NCBI RefSeq assembly: GCF_000521865.1
Contig: NZ_JAME01000019.1
Span: 28,538-92,537, forward strand
Length of the DNA: 64,000 nucleotides
From: Roseivivax isoporae LMG 25204
Lineage (GTDB): Bacteria; Pseudomonadota; Alphaproteobacteria; Rhodobacterales; Rhodobacteraceae
Direction: 5' to 3'
The notes under the pieces are model-generated. The model was not told the DNA's origin, did no database searches, and saw only the letters and a list, made by a program, of their open reading frames with translations. This document shows positions 1 to 9,083 of this stretch, one piece after another. Position 1 is the stretch's first letter, and every line of letters begins with the position of its first letter. The position numbers were made by a program, and so were the translations under genes.

Positions 1-481
1 GGGCGCGGCGCAGGACGATCCGGGCCTCGGCGTCGCGGCCGAGCCCGAAGAGCGTCAGTGCCTTGCCCGACAGCGCTGCCACGTGCCGCGGCGCCCGCTC
101 GAGCGCGGCGTCGAGATCCGGCAGCGCGGTCGCGTAATCCTGTCGCAGGAAGTTCACGAAGGCGCGCTGGTTGTAGCCCTCGGCGTAGTCCGGGCAGTAC
201 GACACCAGCCGGTCGAAGGCGTCGAGCGCGCCGAGCAGGTCGAAGGCCCGGCGCGCCTGCATTCCGCGGTCGAGCAGGTCCTGCGCGGTCTCGTCCGGCG
301 CGTCGGCCCAGTAGGCCCACATCTCGTTGGCGATCTCGCGCGCCGCCATCTCGGTCTCGGCGGCCTGCACGCGGGCGAAGAGCGCGTCGAGCGCCGCCGC
401 GTGATCGGGCGGCGGCGGACACTCGGCCCGCAGCGCGGTCGCGGTGACAAGAGCCAGCAGGGTCGCGGGAACGAGGCGCAT
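1..481 (-). CDS. TPR-repeat exported protein (C-terminus cut by window edge)
   Basis: Read leftward from ATG at 481, the product starts with a short hydrophobic signal peptide (MRLVPATLLALVTATALRA, cleavage near AEC). A helical region follows whose second half reads like tetratricopeptide units: an FDLLGALDAFDRLVSYCPDYAEGYNQ segment and a second ending in ALERAPRHVAALSGKALTLF. About 160 residues are visible and the frame is still open at base 1, so the C-terminus is missing. The likely role is a periplasmic protein-interaction scaffold. No enzymatic motif is visible and no specific function can be assigned. Confidence 0.8.
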   Translation of the reverse strand, partial: MRLVPATLLALVTATALRAECPPPPDHAAALDALFARVQAAETEMAAREIANEMWAYWADAPDETAQDLLDRGMQARRAFDLLGALDAFDRLVSYCPDYAEGYNQRAFVNFLRQDYATALPDLDAALERAPRHVAALSGKALTLFGLGRDAEARIVLRRA

Positions 482-513
482 GGTCGGATGAGAGGCCCGG
501 ACATGCCGCTCGG

Positions 514-990
514 TCAAGTCACGTCGGCGAGACCGTCCTCCTTGACCGCCTGCATCGCGACATAGGTGGAGGTCGAGGAGATGTGCGGCAGGGTCGAGAT
601 GTGGTCCGCCAGCACCTGCCGGTAGCTGCGCATGTCCTGCGTGCGCACCTTGAGGAGGTAGTCGAAATTTCCCGCGATGAGATGCGCCTGCTCGATCTCC
701 GGTATCCGCGCGACGGCGGCGTTGAAAGCCGCGAGCGCCTCTTCCCGCGTGTCGGACAGCCGCACCTCGACGAAGGCGACGTGGTCGAGGCCCAGCCGGA
801 TCGGATCGAGGATCGCGCGGTAGCCGCGGATGGCGCCCAGGTCCTCGAGCCGGCGCAGCCGGGCCTGCGTCGGCGATTTCGACAGGCCGATTCGCCGCGC
901 GAGCTCGGTGATCGAGATGCGCCCGTCCTCGGCGAGTGTCGTCAGAATCGCCCGGTCGAAACGGTCGAGGTCAAGAATGTCGGTCTGCAT
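514..990 (-). CDS. putR: Lrp/AsnC-family regulator, probable PutR activator of putA
   Basis: This 158-residue protein has the Lrp/AsnC layout: an N-terminal helix-turn-helix (residues about 7-55, with ISITELARRIGLSKSPTQAR) and a C-terminal ligand-binding RAM domain (about 65-150, with AHLIAGNFDYLLKVRT). It is divergent from putA across 105 bases. That is the classic arrangement of PutR, which activates putA in response to proline in alphaproteobacteria. The family assignment is direct from sequence; the proline link rests on context. The start is supported by a GAGAGG sequence just upstream. A perfect 17-base palindrome in the shared intergenic region is a candidate site. Confidence 0.88.
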   Translation of the reverse strand: MQTDILDLDRFDRAILTTLAEDGRISITELARRIGLSKSPTQARLRRLEDLGAIRGYRAILDPIRLGLDHVAFVEVRLSDTREEALAAFNAAVARIPEIEQAHLIAGNFDYLLKVRTQDMRSYRQVLADHISTLPHISSTSTYVAMQAVKEDGLADVT

Positions 991-1061
991 CGCCTCTCAA
1001 CCAGATTTCAGGCGGATCGACCGAAAAGCACCCCCTGTTCGGGAGGAAGCACTGCCGATCT

Positions 1062-1078
1062 TGCGCTAGACTAGCGCA
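1062..1078. promoter_or_regulatory. 17-bp perfect palindrome upstream of putA
   Basis: TGCGCTAGACTAGCGCA is a perfect inverted repeat centred on base 1070. It lies six bases before the putA ribosome-binding site (CCGGAGG at 1084-1090) and between the divergent putR and putA genes. Lrp-family proteins bind short palindromes of about this length, so a PutR operator is possible. It could equally form a hairpin in the putA leader. Confidence 0.45.
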
Positions 1079-1095
1079 TCTTTCCGGAGGACACC

Positions 1096-4000
1096 ATGCC
1101 CAGAGACATCGCATCCGACCTGCGCCAGACGATCGACGCCCTGACCTACGCGGACGAGGCCAAGTGCGTGGCCGACCTGCGGGGTCACGCCGCGCTGGAC
1201 GAGGCCGACCGCGCGGCGATCTCGACACGCGCGGCGGGCTACGTGCGCGACATCCGCGGCAGCGCGAAACCCGGGCTGATGGAGGTCTTCCTCGCCGAGT
1301 ACGGCCTGACCACCGACGAGGGCATCGCGCTCATGTGCCTTGCCGAGGCGCTGCTGCGCGTGCCGGATGCCGAGACCATCGACGCGCTGATCGAGGACAA
1401 GATCGCGCCCTCCGACTGGGGCCGGCACATGGGCCACTCGGCCTCGCCGCTGGTGAACGCCTCGACCTGGGCACTGATGCTGACGGGCAACGTGCTCAAG
1501 GACCGCGACCCGGGCATCGCGTCGCACCTGCGCGGCGCCATCAAGCGCATGGGCGAGCCGGTGATCCGCCGTGCCGTGGGCCAGGCCATGCGCGTCATGG
1601 GCCAGCAATTCGTGCTGGGCGAAACGATCGACGGCGCGATGAAGCGCGCGGCCAAGATGGAGGCCAAGGGCTACACCTATTCCTACGACATGCTGGGCGA
1701 GGCCGCGCGCACCGAGGCCGACGCGCGCCGCTACCACCTGTCCTATTCCCGTGCGATCAACGCGATCTCCGAGGCGGCGAAGGCCAGGACCACCCGCGAC
1801 AATCCCGGCATCTCGGTCAAGCTGTCGGCGCTGTCGCCCCGCTATGACGAGCTGCAGCGCGACGTCGTGATGGACAGCGTCGTGCCGCGGCTCCGGACGC
1901 TCTGCCAGCTCGCGCGGTCCGCGGGCATCGGCCTCAACATCGACGCGGAAGAGGCCGACCGGCTGGCGATCTCGCTCGACGTCATCGAGGAGGTACTGTC
2001 CGAGCCCTCGCTCAAGGGCTGGGACGGCTTCGGCGTGGTGGTGCAGGCCTACGGCAAGCGGGCAGGCGCGGTGCTCGACTGGCTGCACGACCTCGCCACC
2101 CGGCTCGACCGCCGGATCATGGTCCGGCTCGTCAAGGGCGCCTACTGGGACACCGAGATCAAGCGCGCGCAGGTGGCGGGGCTCGAGAGCTTTCCGGTCT
2201 TCACCTCGAAGGCCGCGTCGGACGTGAGCTACATCGCCAACGCGCGGAAGCTCCTGCAGATGACCGACAGGATCTACCCGCAGTTCGCCACCCACAACGC
2301 GCACACCGCGGCCGCCGTGCTGCATATGGCCGAGGCGCTTGAGACGCCCAAGGAAGCGTGGGAATTCCAGCGCCTGCACGGCATGGGCGAGACGCTCTAC
2401 GACATCCTGATGAGGAAGGAAGGCATCCGCTGCCGCATCTACGCGCCCGTGGGCGCGCACCGCGACCTGCTGGCCTACCTCGTGCGGCGGCTCCTGGAAA
2501 ATGGCGCGAACTCGTCCTTCGTGAACCAGATCGTCGACGAGAACGTGCCGCCCGAGACCGTCGCGGCGGATCCGTTCGACAGGGTCAGCGACAGCGGCCT
2601 GACCACCGGGCCCGACCTCTTCCGCCCCGAACGGGCCAATTCCCGCGGATGGGACCTGCGTCACCGTCCGACGCTCGCCGCCATCGAGGAGGCCCGCGGC
2701 GCCTATGCGCACCACCGCTGGGAGGCCGCGCCGATCCTCGCCGCCGAGGCCGAGGCCGGCGACACCGAGGAGGTGCGCAACCCGGCCCGTCCCCGCGACA
2801 CCGTCGGCACCGTGACATGGGCCGCGCCCGGCACCGTCGCCGCGGCGGCAGAGGCCGCGCGCACCTGGGACGCAACCCCCGAGGAACGCGCGCGCGTGCT
2901 CAACCGCGCCGCGGATCTCTACGAGGCCAATTACGGCGAGATCTTCGCGATCCTGCACCGCGAGGCTGGCAAGTCGCTGATGGACGCGGTGGCCGAGCTG
3001 CGCGAGGCGGTCGACTTCCTGCGCTACTACGCGGCGCGCACCGCGGGCGATCCGCCGGTCGGAACCTTCGCCTGCATCAGCCCGTGGAACTTCCCCCTCG
3101 CCATCTTCACCGGGCAGATCTCGGCCGCGCTCGCGACCGGGAACGCGGTCCTCGCCAAGCCCGCGGAGCAGACGCCGCTCGTCGCCTGGCGGGCAACGCA
3201 GCTCCTGCACGAGGCCGGCGTGCCGCGGACCGCGCTGCAGCTCCTGCCGGGTGCGGGCGAGGTCGGCGCGGCGCTGACCGCGGCCCCGGCGGTGGGCGGC
3301 GTGGCCTTCACCGGCTCGACCGAGACCGCGCAGGTCATCCACCGCGCCATGGCCGAGAACCTCGCACCCGGCGCGCCGCTCATCGCCGAGACCGGCGGGC
3401 TGAACGCCATGATCGTCGATTCGACCGCCCTGCCCGAACAGGCCGTCGCGGCGATCGTCGAAAGCGCGTTCCAGTCCGCGGGACAGCGCTGCTCGGCGCT
3501 GCGCTGCCTCTACGTGCAGGAAGACATCGCCGAGGACTTCCTCGAGATGCTGACCGGCGCCATGGACGCGCTGCGCATCGGCAAGCCGTGGGACCTGACC
3601 ACCGACGTCGGCCCCGTCATCGACGCCGAGGCCAAGGCGAACATCGCCGGCTACATCGACGCCGCGTCCGAGGCGGGCCGCGTGGTCAAGACCTGCGACA
3701 CTCCCGACCAGGGGCATTTCGTGGCCCCCACGCTCATCCGGGTGAAGGGCATCGCGGATCTCGAGCGCGAGATATTCGGCCCGGTGCTGCACGTCGCGAC
3801 CTTCAAGGCCGACCAGATCGACCGGGTGATCGACGCGGTGAACGCCACGGGCTACGGGCTGACCTTCGGCCTGATGACCCGGATCGACGACCGCGTGCAG
3901 CACGTCTCCGAACGCATCGAGGCCGGCAACGTCTACGTGAACCGCAACCAGATCGGGGCGATCGTGGGCTCGCAGCCCTTCGGCGGCGAGGGCCTGTCGG

Positions 4001-4533
4001 GCACCGGTCCGAAAGCGGGCGGCCCCACCTACCTCGAGCGCTTCCGCGCGCATCCCGCCGACGCGCCGTCGGGCGACTGGGACCGCGACGCCGATATCGG
4101 CGCGCTCGGCCGCGCGGTTGCCGGCGCCGCGAGGCCGGCCGACACCCGCAGGACCGAGCTGCCCGGGCCCACGGGCGAATCGAACGTGCTGTCGACCCAT
4201 CCGCGCCCGCCCGTGCTCTGTCTCGGGCCCGGGCGGCAAGCGGCCGAGGCGCAGGTCGCGGCGATCGCGGCGCTGGGCGGCGTGGGCGTCGCGGCCGAAG
4301 GCCATGTCGCGCCCGAGGCGCTGAGCACGCTCGACGGGTTCTCGGCGGCGCTCTGGTGGGGCGACGCGGAACGCGGCCGCGCCTATCGCCAGGCGCTGTC
4401 GCGTCGCGGCGGGCCGATCCGCCCGCTGGTGACCGGCATGCCCGACGCGGGCCATGCCCGCCTCGAACGGCATGTCTGCGTCGACACCACGGCAGCGGGC
4501 GGCAACGCCAAGCTCCTGAGCGGCATGTCCTGA
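1096..4533 (+). CDS. putA: Bifunctional proline dehydrogenase / L-glutamate-gamma-semialdehyde dehydrogenase
   Basis: This 1145-residue enzyme oxidises proline to glutamate in two steps. An FAD-dependent proline dehydrogenase TIM barrel (roughly residues 160-470) makes pyrroline-5-carboxylate. An NAD-dependent aldehyde dehydrogenase domain (roughly 530-990) oxidises the semialdehyde, with catalytic Cys at about residue 799 in SAGQRCSALRC. The C-terminal 150 residues end in a TTAAGGNAKLLS segment typical of the extra C-terminal domain of long (type B) PutAs. There is no N-terminal ribbon-helix-helix DNA-binding domain, so it cannot autoregulate like E. coli PutA. That fits control by the divergent putR. 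The start is supported by CCGGAGG six bases upstream. Confidence 0.96.
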   Translation: MPRDIASDLRQTIDALTYADEAKCVADLRGHAALDEADRAAISTRAAGYVRDIRGSAKPGLMEVFLAEYGLTTDEGIALMCLAEALLRVPDAETIDALIEDKIAPSDWGRHMGHSASPLVNASTWALMLTGNVLKDRDPGIASHLRGAIKRMGEPVIRRAVGQAMRVMGQQFVLGETIDGAMKRAAKMEAKGYTYSYDMLGEAARTEADARRYHLSYSRAINAISEAAKARTTRDNPGISVKLSALSPRYDELQRDVVMDSVVPRLRTLCQLARSAGIGLNIDAEEADRLAISLDVIEEVLSEPSLKGWDGFGVVVQAYGKRAGAVLDWLHDLATRLDRRIMVRLVKGAYWDTEIKRAQVAGLESFPVFTSKAASDVSYIANARKLLQMTDRIYPQFATHNAHTAAAVLHMAEALETPKEAWEFQRLHGMGETLYDILMRKEGIRCRIYAPVGAHRDLLAYLVRRLLENGANSSFVNQIVDENVPPETVAADPFDRVSDSGLTTGPDLFRPERANSRGWDLRHRPTLAAIEEARGAYAHHRWEAAPILAAEAEAGDTEEVRNPARPRDTVGTVTWAAPGTVAAAAEAARTWDATPEERARVLNRAADLYEANYGEIFAILHREAGKSLMDAVAELREAVDFLRYYAARTAGDPPVGTFACISPWNFPLAIFTGQISAALATGNAVLAKPAEQTPLVAWRATQLLHEAGVPRTALQLLPGAGEVGAALTAAPAVGGVAFTGSTETAQVIHRAMAENLAPGAPLIAETGGLNAMIVDSTALPEQAVAAIVESAFQSAGQRCSALRCLYVQEDIAEDFLEMLTGAMDALRIGKPWDLTTDVGPVIDAEAKANIAGYIDAASEAGRVVKTCDTPDQGHFVAPTLIRVKGIADLEREIFGPVLHVATFKADQIDRVIDAVNATGYGLTFGLMTRIDDRVQHVSERIEAGNVYVNRNQIGAIVGSQPFGGEGLSGTGPKAGGPTYLERFRAHPADAPSGDWDRDADIGALGRAVAGAARPADTRRTELPGPTGESNVLSTHPRPPVLCLGPGRQAAEAQVAAIAALGGVGVAAEGHVAPEALSTLDGFSAALWWGDAERGRAYRQALSRRGGPIRPLVTGMPDAGHARLERHVCVDTTAAGGNAKLLSGMS

Positions 4534-4540
4534 CCGCCGG

Positions 4541-4571
4541 CGCGGCGCGGGGCCCGCATCCCCGCGCCGCG
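4541..4571 (+). terminator. GC-rich hairpin after putA
   Basis: A perfect 12-bp stem (4541-4552 with 4560-4571) and a 7-base loop begin seven bases after the putA stop. There is no U-run, so it is either a weak intrinsic terminator or a 3'-end stabiliser. Confidence 0.45.
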
Positions 4572-4616
4572 CACGGCCGCTTGACGCGGGCCCCCGCCGC
4601 GCACAGCTTGGCGGTC

Positions 4617-5363
4617 ATGTTTCCCATCCGCGATCACAACCCGTCGGGGCGGACGCCCGTCGTCACCTACCTGCTGATCGCGGCGAATGTCCTGGTCTTT
4701 CTCAACTATTTCAGCCTTTTCCAGAACGACCTCGCGCTCGGGCGGTTCTTCTGGGACTGGGCGCTGATCCCGGCGCGCATGAGCGCGGGCGAGGGCTATT
4801 CCGGCCTCGTCACGTCGATGTTCCTGCACGGCGGGATCCTGCACCTGGCCGGCAACATGCTGTTCCTCTTCATCTTCGGCGACAATGTCGAGGACGAGAT
4901 GGGCCACCTGCCCTTTCTCGGCTTCTACGTGGCGAGCGGCGTCGGCGCGGGGCTCGCGCAGTTCCTGACCGCGCCGTTCAGCCAGGTGCCCATGGTCGGC
5001 GCATCGGGCGCCATCGCGGGCGTCATGGGCGCCTACCTGCTGATGTTCCCGCGCGCCCGGGTCGACATCCTCGTGATCCTGATCATCATCTTCCGCATCG
5101 TGACGATCCCCGCCTGGATCATGCTGGCGCTCTGGCTCGCCTTCCAGGTCTTCGGCGGCTTCGGCACGCCCGCGGACGAGGGCGGCGTCGCCTACTGGGC
5201 GCATGTGGGCGGCTTCGTGCTGGGCGCGGCCCTCTGCGTACCGCTCTGGCTCCGGCGCGGCGGGCCGGCCTTCTGGGCCCGCTCGCACGGCACGCCGCCC
5301 CATCCCGCCGCGCGCTACCGGATCGCGCGCACCAACGTTCCGAGGGTAAGGAGACGACGATGA
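4617..5363 (+). CDS. Rhomboid-family intramembrane serine protease
   Basis: This 248-residue membrane protein has about six transmembrane segments. It carries the rhomboid signature: the HGGILHLAGNM segment (His71, His76, Asn80) in one helix, the catalytic serine in GASG (Ser130) and the catalytic histidine in AHVGGF (His196). It would cleave transmembrane substrates within the inner membrane; the substrate is unknown. The start at 4617 gives the expected short cytoplasmic N-terminus (MFPIRDHNPS) before the first helix. The stop overlaps the next start by four bases (ATGA), so the downstream GFA gene is probably translationally coupled. Confidence 0.93.
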   Translation: MFPIRDHNPSGRTPVVTYLLIAANVLVFLNYFSLFQNDLALGRFFWDWALIPARMSAGEGYSGLVTSMFLHGGILHLAGNMLFLFIFGDNVEDEMGHLPFLGFYVASGVGAGLAQFLTAPFSQVPMVGASGAIAGVMGAYLLMFPRARVDILVILIIIFRIVTIPAWIMLALWLAFQVFGGFGTPADEGGVAYWAHVGGFVLGAALCVPLWLRRGGPAFWARSHGTPPHPAARYRIARTNVPRVRRRR

Positions 5364-5731
5364 CCGAGGATTCCGTGCGCGCCACCTGCCATTGCGGTGC
5401 CGTCGCGCTGAACGTGCGCCTGTCCGACGGGTTGGCCACAGCGCGGCGCTGCGACTGCTCGTTCTGCCGCCGCCGCGGCGCCCCTGCCGTGACCGCGCGG
5501 AAGGAGGACGTGGAGGTCGTCCGCGGCGCCGACGCCCTGACGCTCTACCAGTGGGGCACGGGCACGGCGCGGCACCATTTCTGCAAGGTCTGCGGCATCT
5601 ACATGTACCACGTCCGCCGGTCGAACCCGTCCGAATGCGGCGTGAACCTCGGCGCGATCGAGGGCGTCAATCCGCGGGACCACGAGCCGATCCCGTGGGC
5701 CGATGGCGTGAACCACCCCTCCGACCGCTGA
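5360..5731 (+). CDS. GFA/CENP-V family zinc protein
   Basis: This 123-residue protein belongs to the GFA family (glutathione-dependent formaldehyde-activating enzyme-like). The zinc-binding cysteines are visible as CHCGA near the N-terminus, CDCSFCRRRG at about residue 31-40 and FCKVCG at about residue 74-79. Members bind two zinc ions on a beta-tent fold, but most have no proven activity, and the original formaldehyde-glutathione function is doubtful for the family. It overlaps the rhomboid gene by four bases and is probably co-expressed with it. Confidence 0.88.
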   Translation: MTEDSVRATCHCGAVALNVRLSDGLATARRCDCSFCRRRGAPAVTARKEDVEVVRGADALTLYQWGTGTARHHFCKVCGIYMYHVRRSNPSECGVNLGAIEGVNPRDHEPIPWADGVNHPSDR

Positions 5732-5740
5732 CGGCCCGGA

Positions 5741-6532
5741 TCAGACCTCGCGGATGGTTCGGGCGAACTGGTCGTAGAGGTTGCTGTTCGCGCAGAGGAT
5801 CGAGCCCGCCTCGAACGGCGTGTCGCCCTCGCGCACGGCACCGACAAGCGCGCCCGCCTCGATGGCGATGAGGCTGCCCGCGGCCATGTCCCAGATGCTG
5901 AGCTCGCGTTCCCAGTAGCCGTCGTAGCGGCCCGCCGCCACGTAGGCGAGGTCGAGCGCCGCCGATCCCCAGCGCCGCACGCCCGCGCATTGCGGCATGA
6001 GCCGCGCGAGATCCTTCAGCATCGCCGGCAGCGTCCGCTTGGCGCCGTAGGGCACACCCGTGGCAAAGAGCGCGTCGACCATGCGCGACCGGCCCGAGAC
6101 CCTGAGCCGGCGGCTGTCGTTCAGCCACGCGCCCGATCCCTTCTCGGCATAGAACATCTCGTCCTTGGCGGCATCGTAGACCACCGCGGACACGATCTGT
6201 CCCTTGTGCTCGAGCGCGATCGAGATCGCCCAGTGCGGCATGCCGTGCAGGAAGTTCGTGATGCCGTCGAGCGGGTCGACGATCCAGCGGCGCGTCGGGT
6301 CCTCGCCCGGGATCTCGCCGCCCTCCTCGGCCACCCAGCCATAGGTCTTGCGTGCGCCCAGAAGCTCCTCGCGCAGGATCTTCTCGGCGGCGAGGTCGGC
6401 GCGGCTGACGAAGTCGCCCGCGCCCTTCATCGAGACCTGCAGGTTCTCGACCTCGCGGAAGTCCTTGACCAGGGAGCGGCCCGCCTTTCGGGCGGCCTTC
6501 ATCATGATGTTCAGATTTGCGCTGCCCTGCAT
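5741..6532 (-). CDS. suhB: Inositol monophosphatase family protein (SuhB-like)
   Basis: This 263-residue Mg2+-dependent phosphatase shows the IMPase metal-binding motifs: EEGGE at about residue 67, WIVDPLDGITNFLHG at about 80-94 and the C-terminal WDMAAG. It likely hydrolyses inositol-1-phosphate or related phosphomonoesters. In E. coli, SuhB also associates with rRNA antitermination complexes. The ATG at 6532 is preferred over a GTG two codons upstream because GGGAAGG lies nine bases before it. The gene converges on the GFA gene with a nine-base gap. Confidence 0.92.
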   Translation of the reverse strand: MQGSANLNIMMKAARKAGRSLVKDFREVENLQVSMKGAGDFVSRADLAAEKILREELLGARKTYGWVAEEGGEIPGEDPTRRWIVDPLDGITNFLHGMPHWAISIALEHKGQIVSAVVYDAAKDEMFYAEKGSGAWLNDSRRLRVSGRSRMVDALFATGVPYGAKRTLPAMLKDLARLMPQCAGVRRWGSAALDLAYVAAGRYDGYWERELSIWDMAAGSLIAIEAGALVGAVREGDTPFEAGSILCANSNLYDQFARTIREV

Positions 6533-6620
6533 CTGCACCGGCCTTCCCGAAACGTGTCAGGCCGGGCCTATACGCGGGCGGGCGCGGGATGTGAAGGGCC
6601 GCCGCCGCCGCGACCGCGAT

Positions 6621-6935
6621 CTAGCGCCAGAGGACGCCCTTCTCGCCCACGGGGGCATGGGCGCGCGGCCGGTGGTGGCCCTGATCCGCCCGGGCCGCGC
6701 CCGCGCGGTCCACGTAGGGCCCCGCATCGGGTGTGCCGCAGAAGATGACGCCGCCGCGGGTGACAGGCCGCAGCCCCGCGGGGCAGTGGTTCGCGGCCGA
6801 GGGATAGGCGTGCGTCAGGACGGTCGTGTCGGGATCGTGCGTGGCGTCGCCACGATAGGCGTCGTCCCGGGCCAGCGCGGTCCCCGCGCCGAGCGACAGC
6901 AGGACGGACATCGCGAGCGGGAACACCAGGCGCAT
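6621..6935 (-). CDS. Small exported protein of unknown function
   Basis: This 104-residue product starts with a clear signal peptide (MRLVFPLAMSVLLSLGAGTALA, then RDDAYRG). The mature part is short and polar, with two cysteines in HCPAGLRPVTRGGVIFCG that could form a disulfide in the periplasm. I do not recognise a domain. The ATG at 6935 is chosen because it begins the signal peptide directly; further in-frame codons upstream add no hydrophobic sequence. It stands alone, with an 82-base gap to the IMPase gene. Confidence 0.7.
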   Translation of the reverse strand: MRLVFPLAMSVLLSLGAGTALARDDAYRGDATHDPDTTVLTHAYPSAANHCPAGLRPVTRGGVIFCGTPDAGPYVDRAGAARADQGHHRPRAHAPVGEKGVLWR

Positions 6936-7024
6936 GGAACGGACCTCGATCGAGCGGAACACAGGACCGAAGGCTACACGCGGCCCCGCGCATGTCAAAT
7001 CCCCAAGGGTCCCGGAACGGAAAG

Positions 7025-7050
7025 GGCCGGCGCGGTGTCCCGCGCCGGCC
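7025..7050 (-). terminator. Hairpin terminator after the outer-membrane beta-barrel gene
   Basis: An 11-bp perfect stem (7025-7035 with 7040-7050) has a four-base loop and is followed on the minus strand by CTTTCC. It sits 23 bases beyond the stop of the gene ending at 7074, as expected for its transcription terminator. Confidence 0.6.
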
Positions 7051-7073
7051 TCCTGCCCTGCCGGGTGTCCCGA

Positions 7074-7673
7074 TCAGAAGCGGTAGTTGACCGAGATGTT
7101 CGCCGTCGTCGCGTCGGCCTCGAGATCGCTCGCGTCGAAGTCCGAGAACTTGTGGTAGAGGACCTCGGCGCCCGCGGTCACGTTGTCGGTAAGGAAGACC
7201 TCGTAGCCCACGCCGCCGAACCAGCCGTCCGAATCCCCGACGCCGCCGCCGTCGGTATACGCCTTCGCGTAGCCAGCGGTGCCATAGATCCAGTTGCGGT
7301 TCAGGTCGTAGCCGACGCGCGGGCCGACCCGCAGGATGCCCTCGACATCCGTCGCGCCGTCGAGGTCGATGTCGCCGCGGTCGTACTGCACGCCACCGCC
7401 GACGATCACGTCGCCCATGTCGTAGTCATAGTAGCTGCGCAGACCGTAGAGCCCGCCATCGCCGTCCAGGTCGGGATCCTCGGTCTCGATGTTGCCGTAA
7501 CCGACCTGGCCACCGAGAGAGAACCCGGTGAAGTCCGACAGCGGCTCCTGCGGAACCGGCGCCGGCACCGGCGCGGCGACGACCGGGTCGGGCTGCGTCT
7601 GCGTCGGCCCGGCGGCAAACGCGCTGGTGGCGGTTGCGGCGACTGCGGTGGTGAGGATGAGAATGCGTTTCAT
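7074..7673 (-). CDS. Outer-membrane beta-barrel protein
   Basis: This 199-residue protein has a signal peptide (MKRILILTTAVAATATSAFA). A Pro/Ala-rich linker follows, then about 160 residues of alternating amphipathic strands with many aromatic, Gly and Asp residues, ending in the C-terminal Phe (NISVNYRF) typical of BAM-assembled barrels. The size fits a small eight-stranded porin-like or adhesin-type barrel. The many Asp-Gly segments (EDPDLDGDGGLYG) could bind divalent cations in loops. Substrate and role are unknown. A terminator hairpin follows the gene. Confidence 0.85.
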   Translation of the reverse strand: MKRILILTTAVAATATSAFAAGPTQTQPDPVVAAPVPAPVPQEPLSDFTGFSLGGQVGYGNIETEDPDLDGDGGLYGLRSYYDYDMGDVIVGGGVQYDRGDIDLDGATDVEGILRVGPRVGYDLNRNWIYGTAGYAKAYTDGGGVGDSDGWFGGVGYEVFLTDNVTAGAEVLYHKFSDFDASDLEADATTANISVNYRF

Positions 7674-7967
7674 CGGCTCTGCCTCTTCTTGGTGCGTTTC
7701 CTGTCTGCCACCGGTTGGCCCCGGCGGCGTCGTGACAGCGAAATGTCCATCCCCCCGCCCATGTTCCACCCCCCGAAGGTCACGTGTGCGTGGAGGCACG
7801 GACGCAACGGGGCGCTGGTTTTTCAAAGACTTGCGGGAACAGGCAAGGATTGGCCGGTGGACGTCGCGGCAGCGCTCACGGCACGTTTCAGCGCGCGCGG
7901 GCGTGTTGCCCGGCGTGAAGGCGCACATGCCCTTCAGGCCGGGAGAGGTTTCGACACGGGGGACGTG

Positions 7968-8873
7968 TCAGTCGATCGCCGCGCGGAACTCGCGCCATTC
8001 GCCCTTGGACATGCCCGAGGTCTCCTGCGTGACCTCCTCGCCCTTCAGCATCCGGCGGAGGCAGTCGAGCGCGGTGGCCGACAGCGTCGCGCCGCCCAGC
8101 CGGTAATCCTCGAAGGCGCGGTAGGCGAAGGGCACCCAGTCGCGGACGATGTCGCAGATGGCCTCGGCATAGACGCGGATCTCGTACTGGGCATGCGCGT
8201 CGGCCCGCAGGCGCAGGAAGTGCAGAAGGTTGTGCAGGTCCACCTTCCAGTACCACTGCGTGTAGACGTTGGCGGGCAGGTTCATCCGCGCCAGTTCGCG
8301 CGCGAGCCCCTGCTGGCCGTCCTGCGAGATCATCGCCTCGTAATGGTCGTAGGCACGGTCCGCATCGTCGCGCAGCCAGCGCAGCACGCGCGCGGCCTCC
8401 TCACCCTCCAGCACCGCGCCGCGGCCCTGGTTGTTCGTGGTCGACTGCGCGGCCAGCGTATCGGGCGCGGGGATATAGAATTCGCGGTCGAGGATCGAGT
8501 AGCGCGCGGAATATTCGTTCACGTTCGCGGTGCGGTGGCGGATCCATTGCCGCGCCACGAAGACGGGCAGCTTCACGTGCAGCTTGACCTCGCACATCTC
8601 GAAGGGCGTCGAATGCCAGTGCCGCATCAGGTAGCGGATGAGCCCCTCGTCGTTCGACACGCTCTTGGTGCCGCGCCCGTAGCTGACCCGCGCCGCCTGG
8701 CAGATCGCCGCGTCGTCGCCCATGTAGTCCACCACCCGCACGAAGCCGTGGTCGAGCACCGGTGCCGCACGGTAGAGATGCGCCTCCATCCCGTCCGAGA
8801 CCGCACGCAGGGTCGGACGGGGCTCCGCGCGCAGCGCGTCGATCTCGGCCTGTTGCTCGGGGGACAGGGGCAT
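7968..8873 (-). CDS. thyX: FAD-dependent thymidylate synthase
   Basis: This 301-residue flavoenzyme methylates dUMP to dTMP using methylene-tetrahydrofolate and NADPH. The diagnostic ThyX motif RHRxxSxNxxSxR appears as [13 protein letters not shown] at residues 112-124. It has Ala-Asn where many members have the first Ser, a substitution often seen in this family. No thyA is seen in the window, so this may be the sole thymidylate synthase, but the rest of the genome is not visible. It is divergent from the surface lipoprotein gene across 210 bases. Confidence 0.95.
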   Translation of the reverse strand: MPLSPEQQAEIDALRAEPRPTLRAVSDGMEAHLYRAAPVLDHGFVRVVDYMGDDAAICQAARVSYGRGTKSVSNDEGLIRYLMRHWHSTPFEMCEVKLHVKLPVFVARQWIRHRTANVNEYSARYSILDREFYIPAPDTLAAQSTTNNQGRGAVLEGEEAARVLRWLRDDADRAYDHYEAMISQDGQQGLARELARMNLPANVYTQWYWKVDLHNLLHFLRLRADAHAQYEIRVYAEAICDIVRDWVPFAYRAFEDYRLGGATLSATALDCLRRMLKGEEVTQETSGMSKGEWREFRAAID

Positions 8874-9083
8874 GGGGCGGTCTCCTCCACCAGATGAGTC
8901 GCGGTTTTCTCCACATGTTGCAGATGCGGCGGGGAAAAACCACCATATCGGGTGGCGGCAATTCCGCCGCACCTGCGGGAAAAGTCCCCTGCCCACACGG
9001 GCCCGTGATTGACTCGAGCGCCCCGTCCGCAACAATCGCCACAAAACAAGACACATTGCAGGCACAATCGAGGCAGTGACGAC

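Noticed and set aside
1066..4473. Long open frame antisense to putA
   Set aside because: It mirrors putA codon structure and has low-complexity His/Arg/Ala composition, an artefact of high GC. Frames antisense to the decarboxylase, permease and Mla genes (for example across 42497-48265 on the plus strand) were rejected for the same reason.
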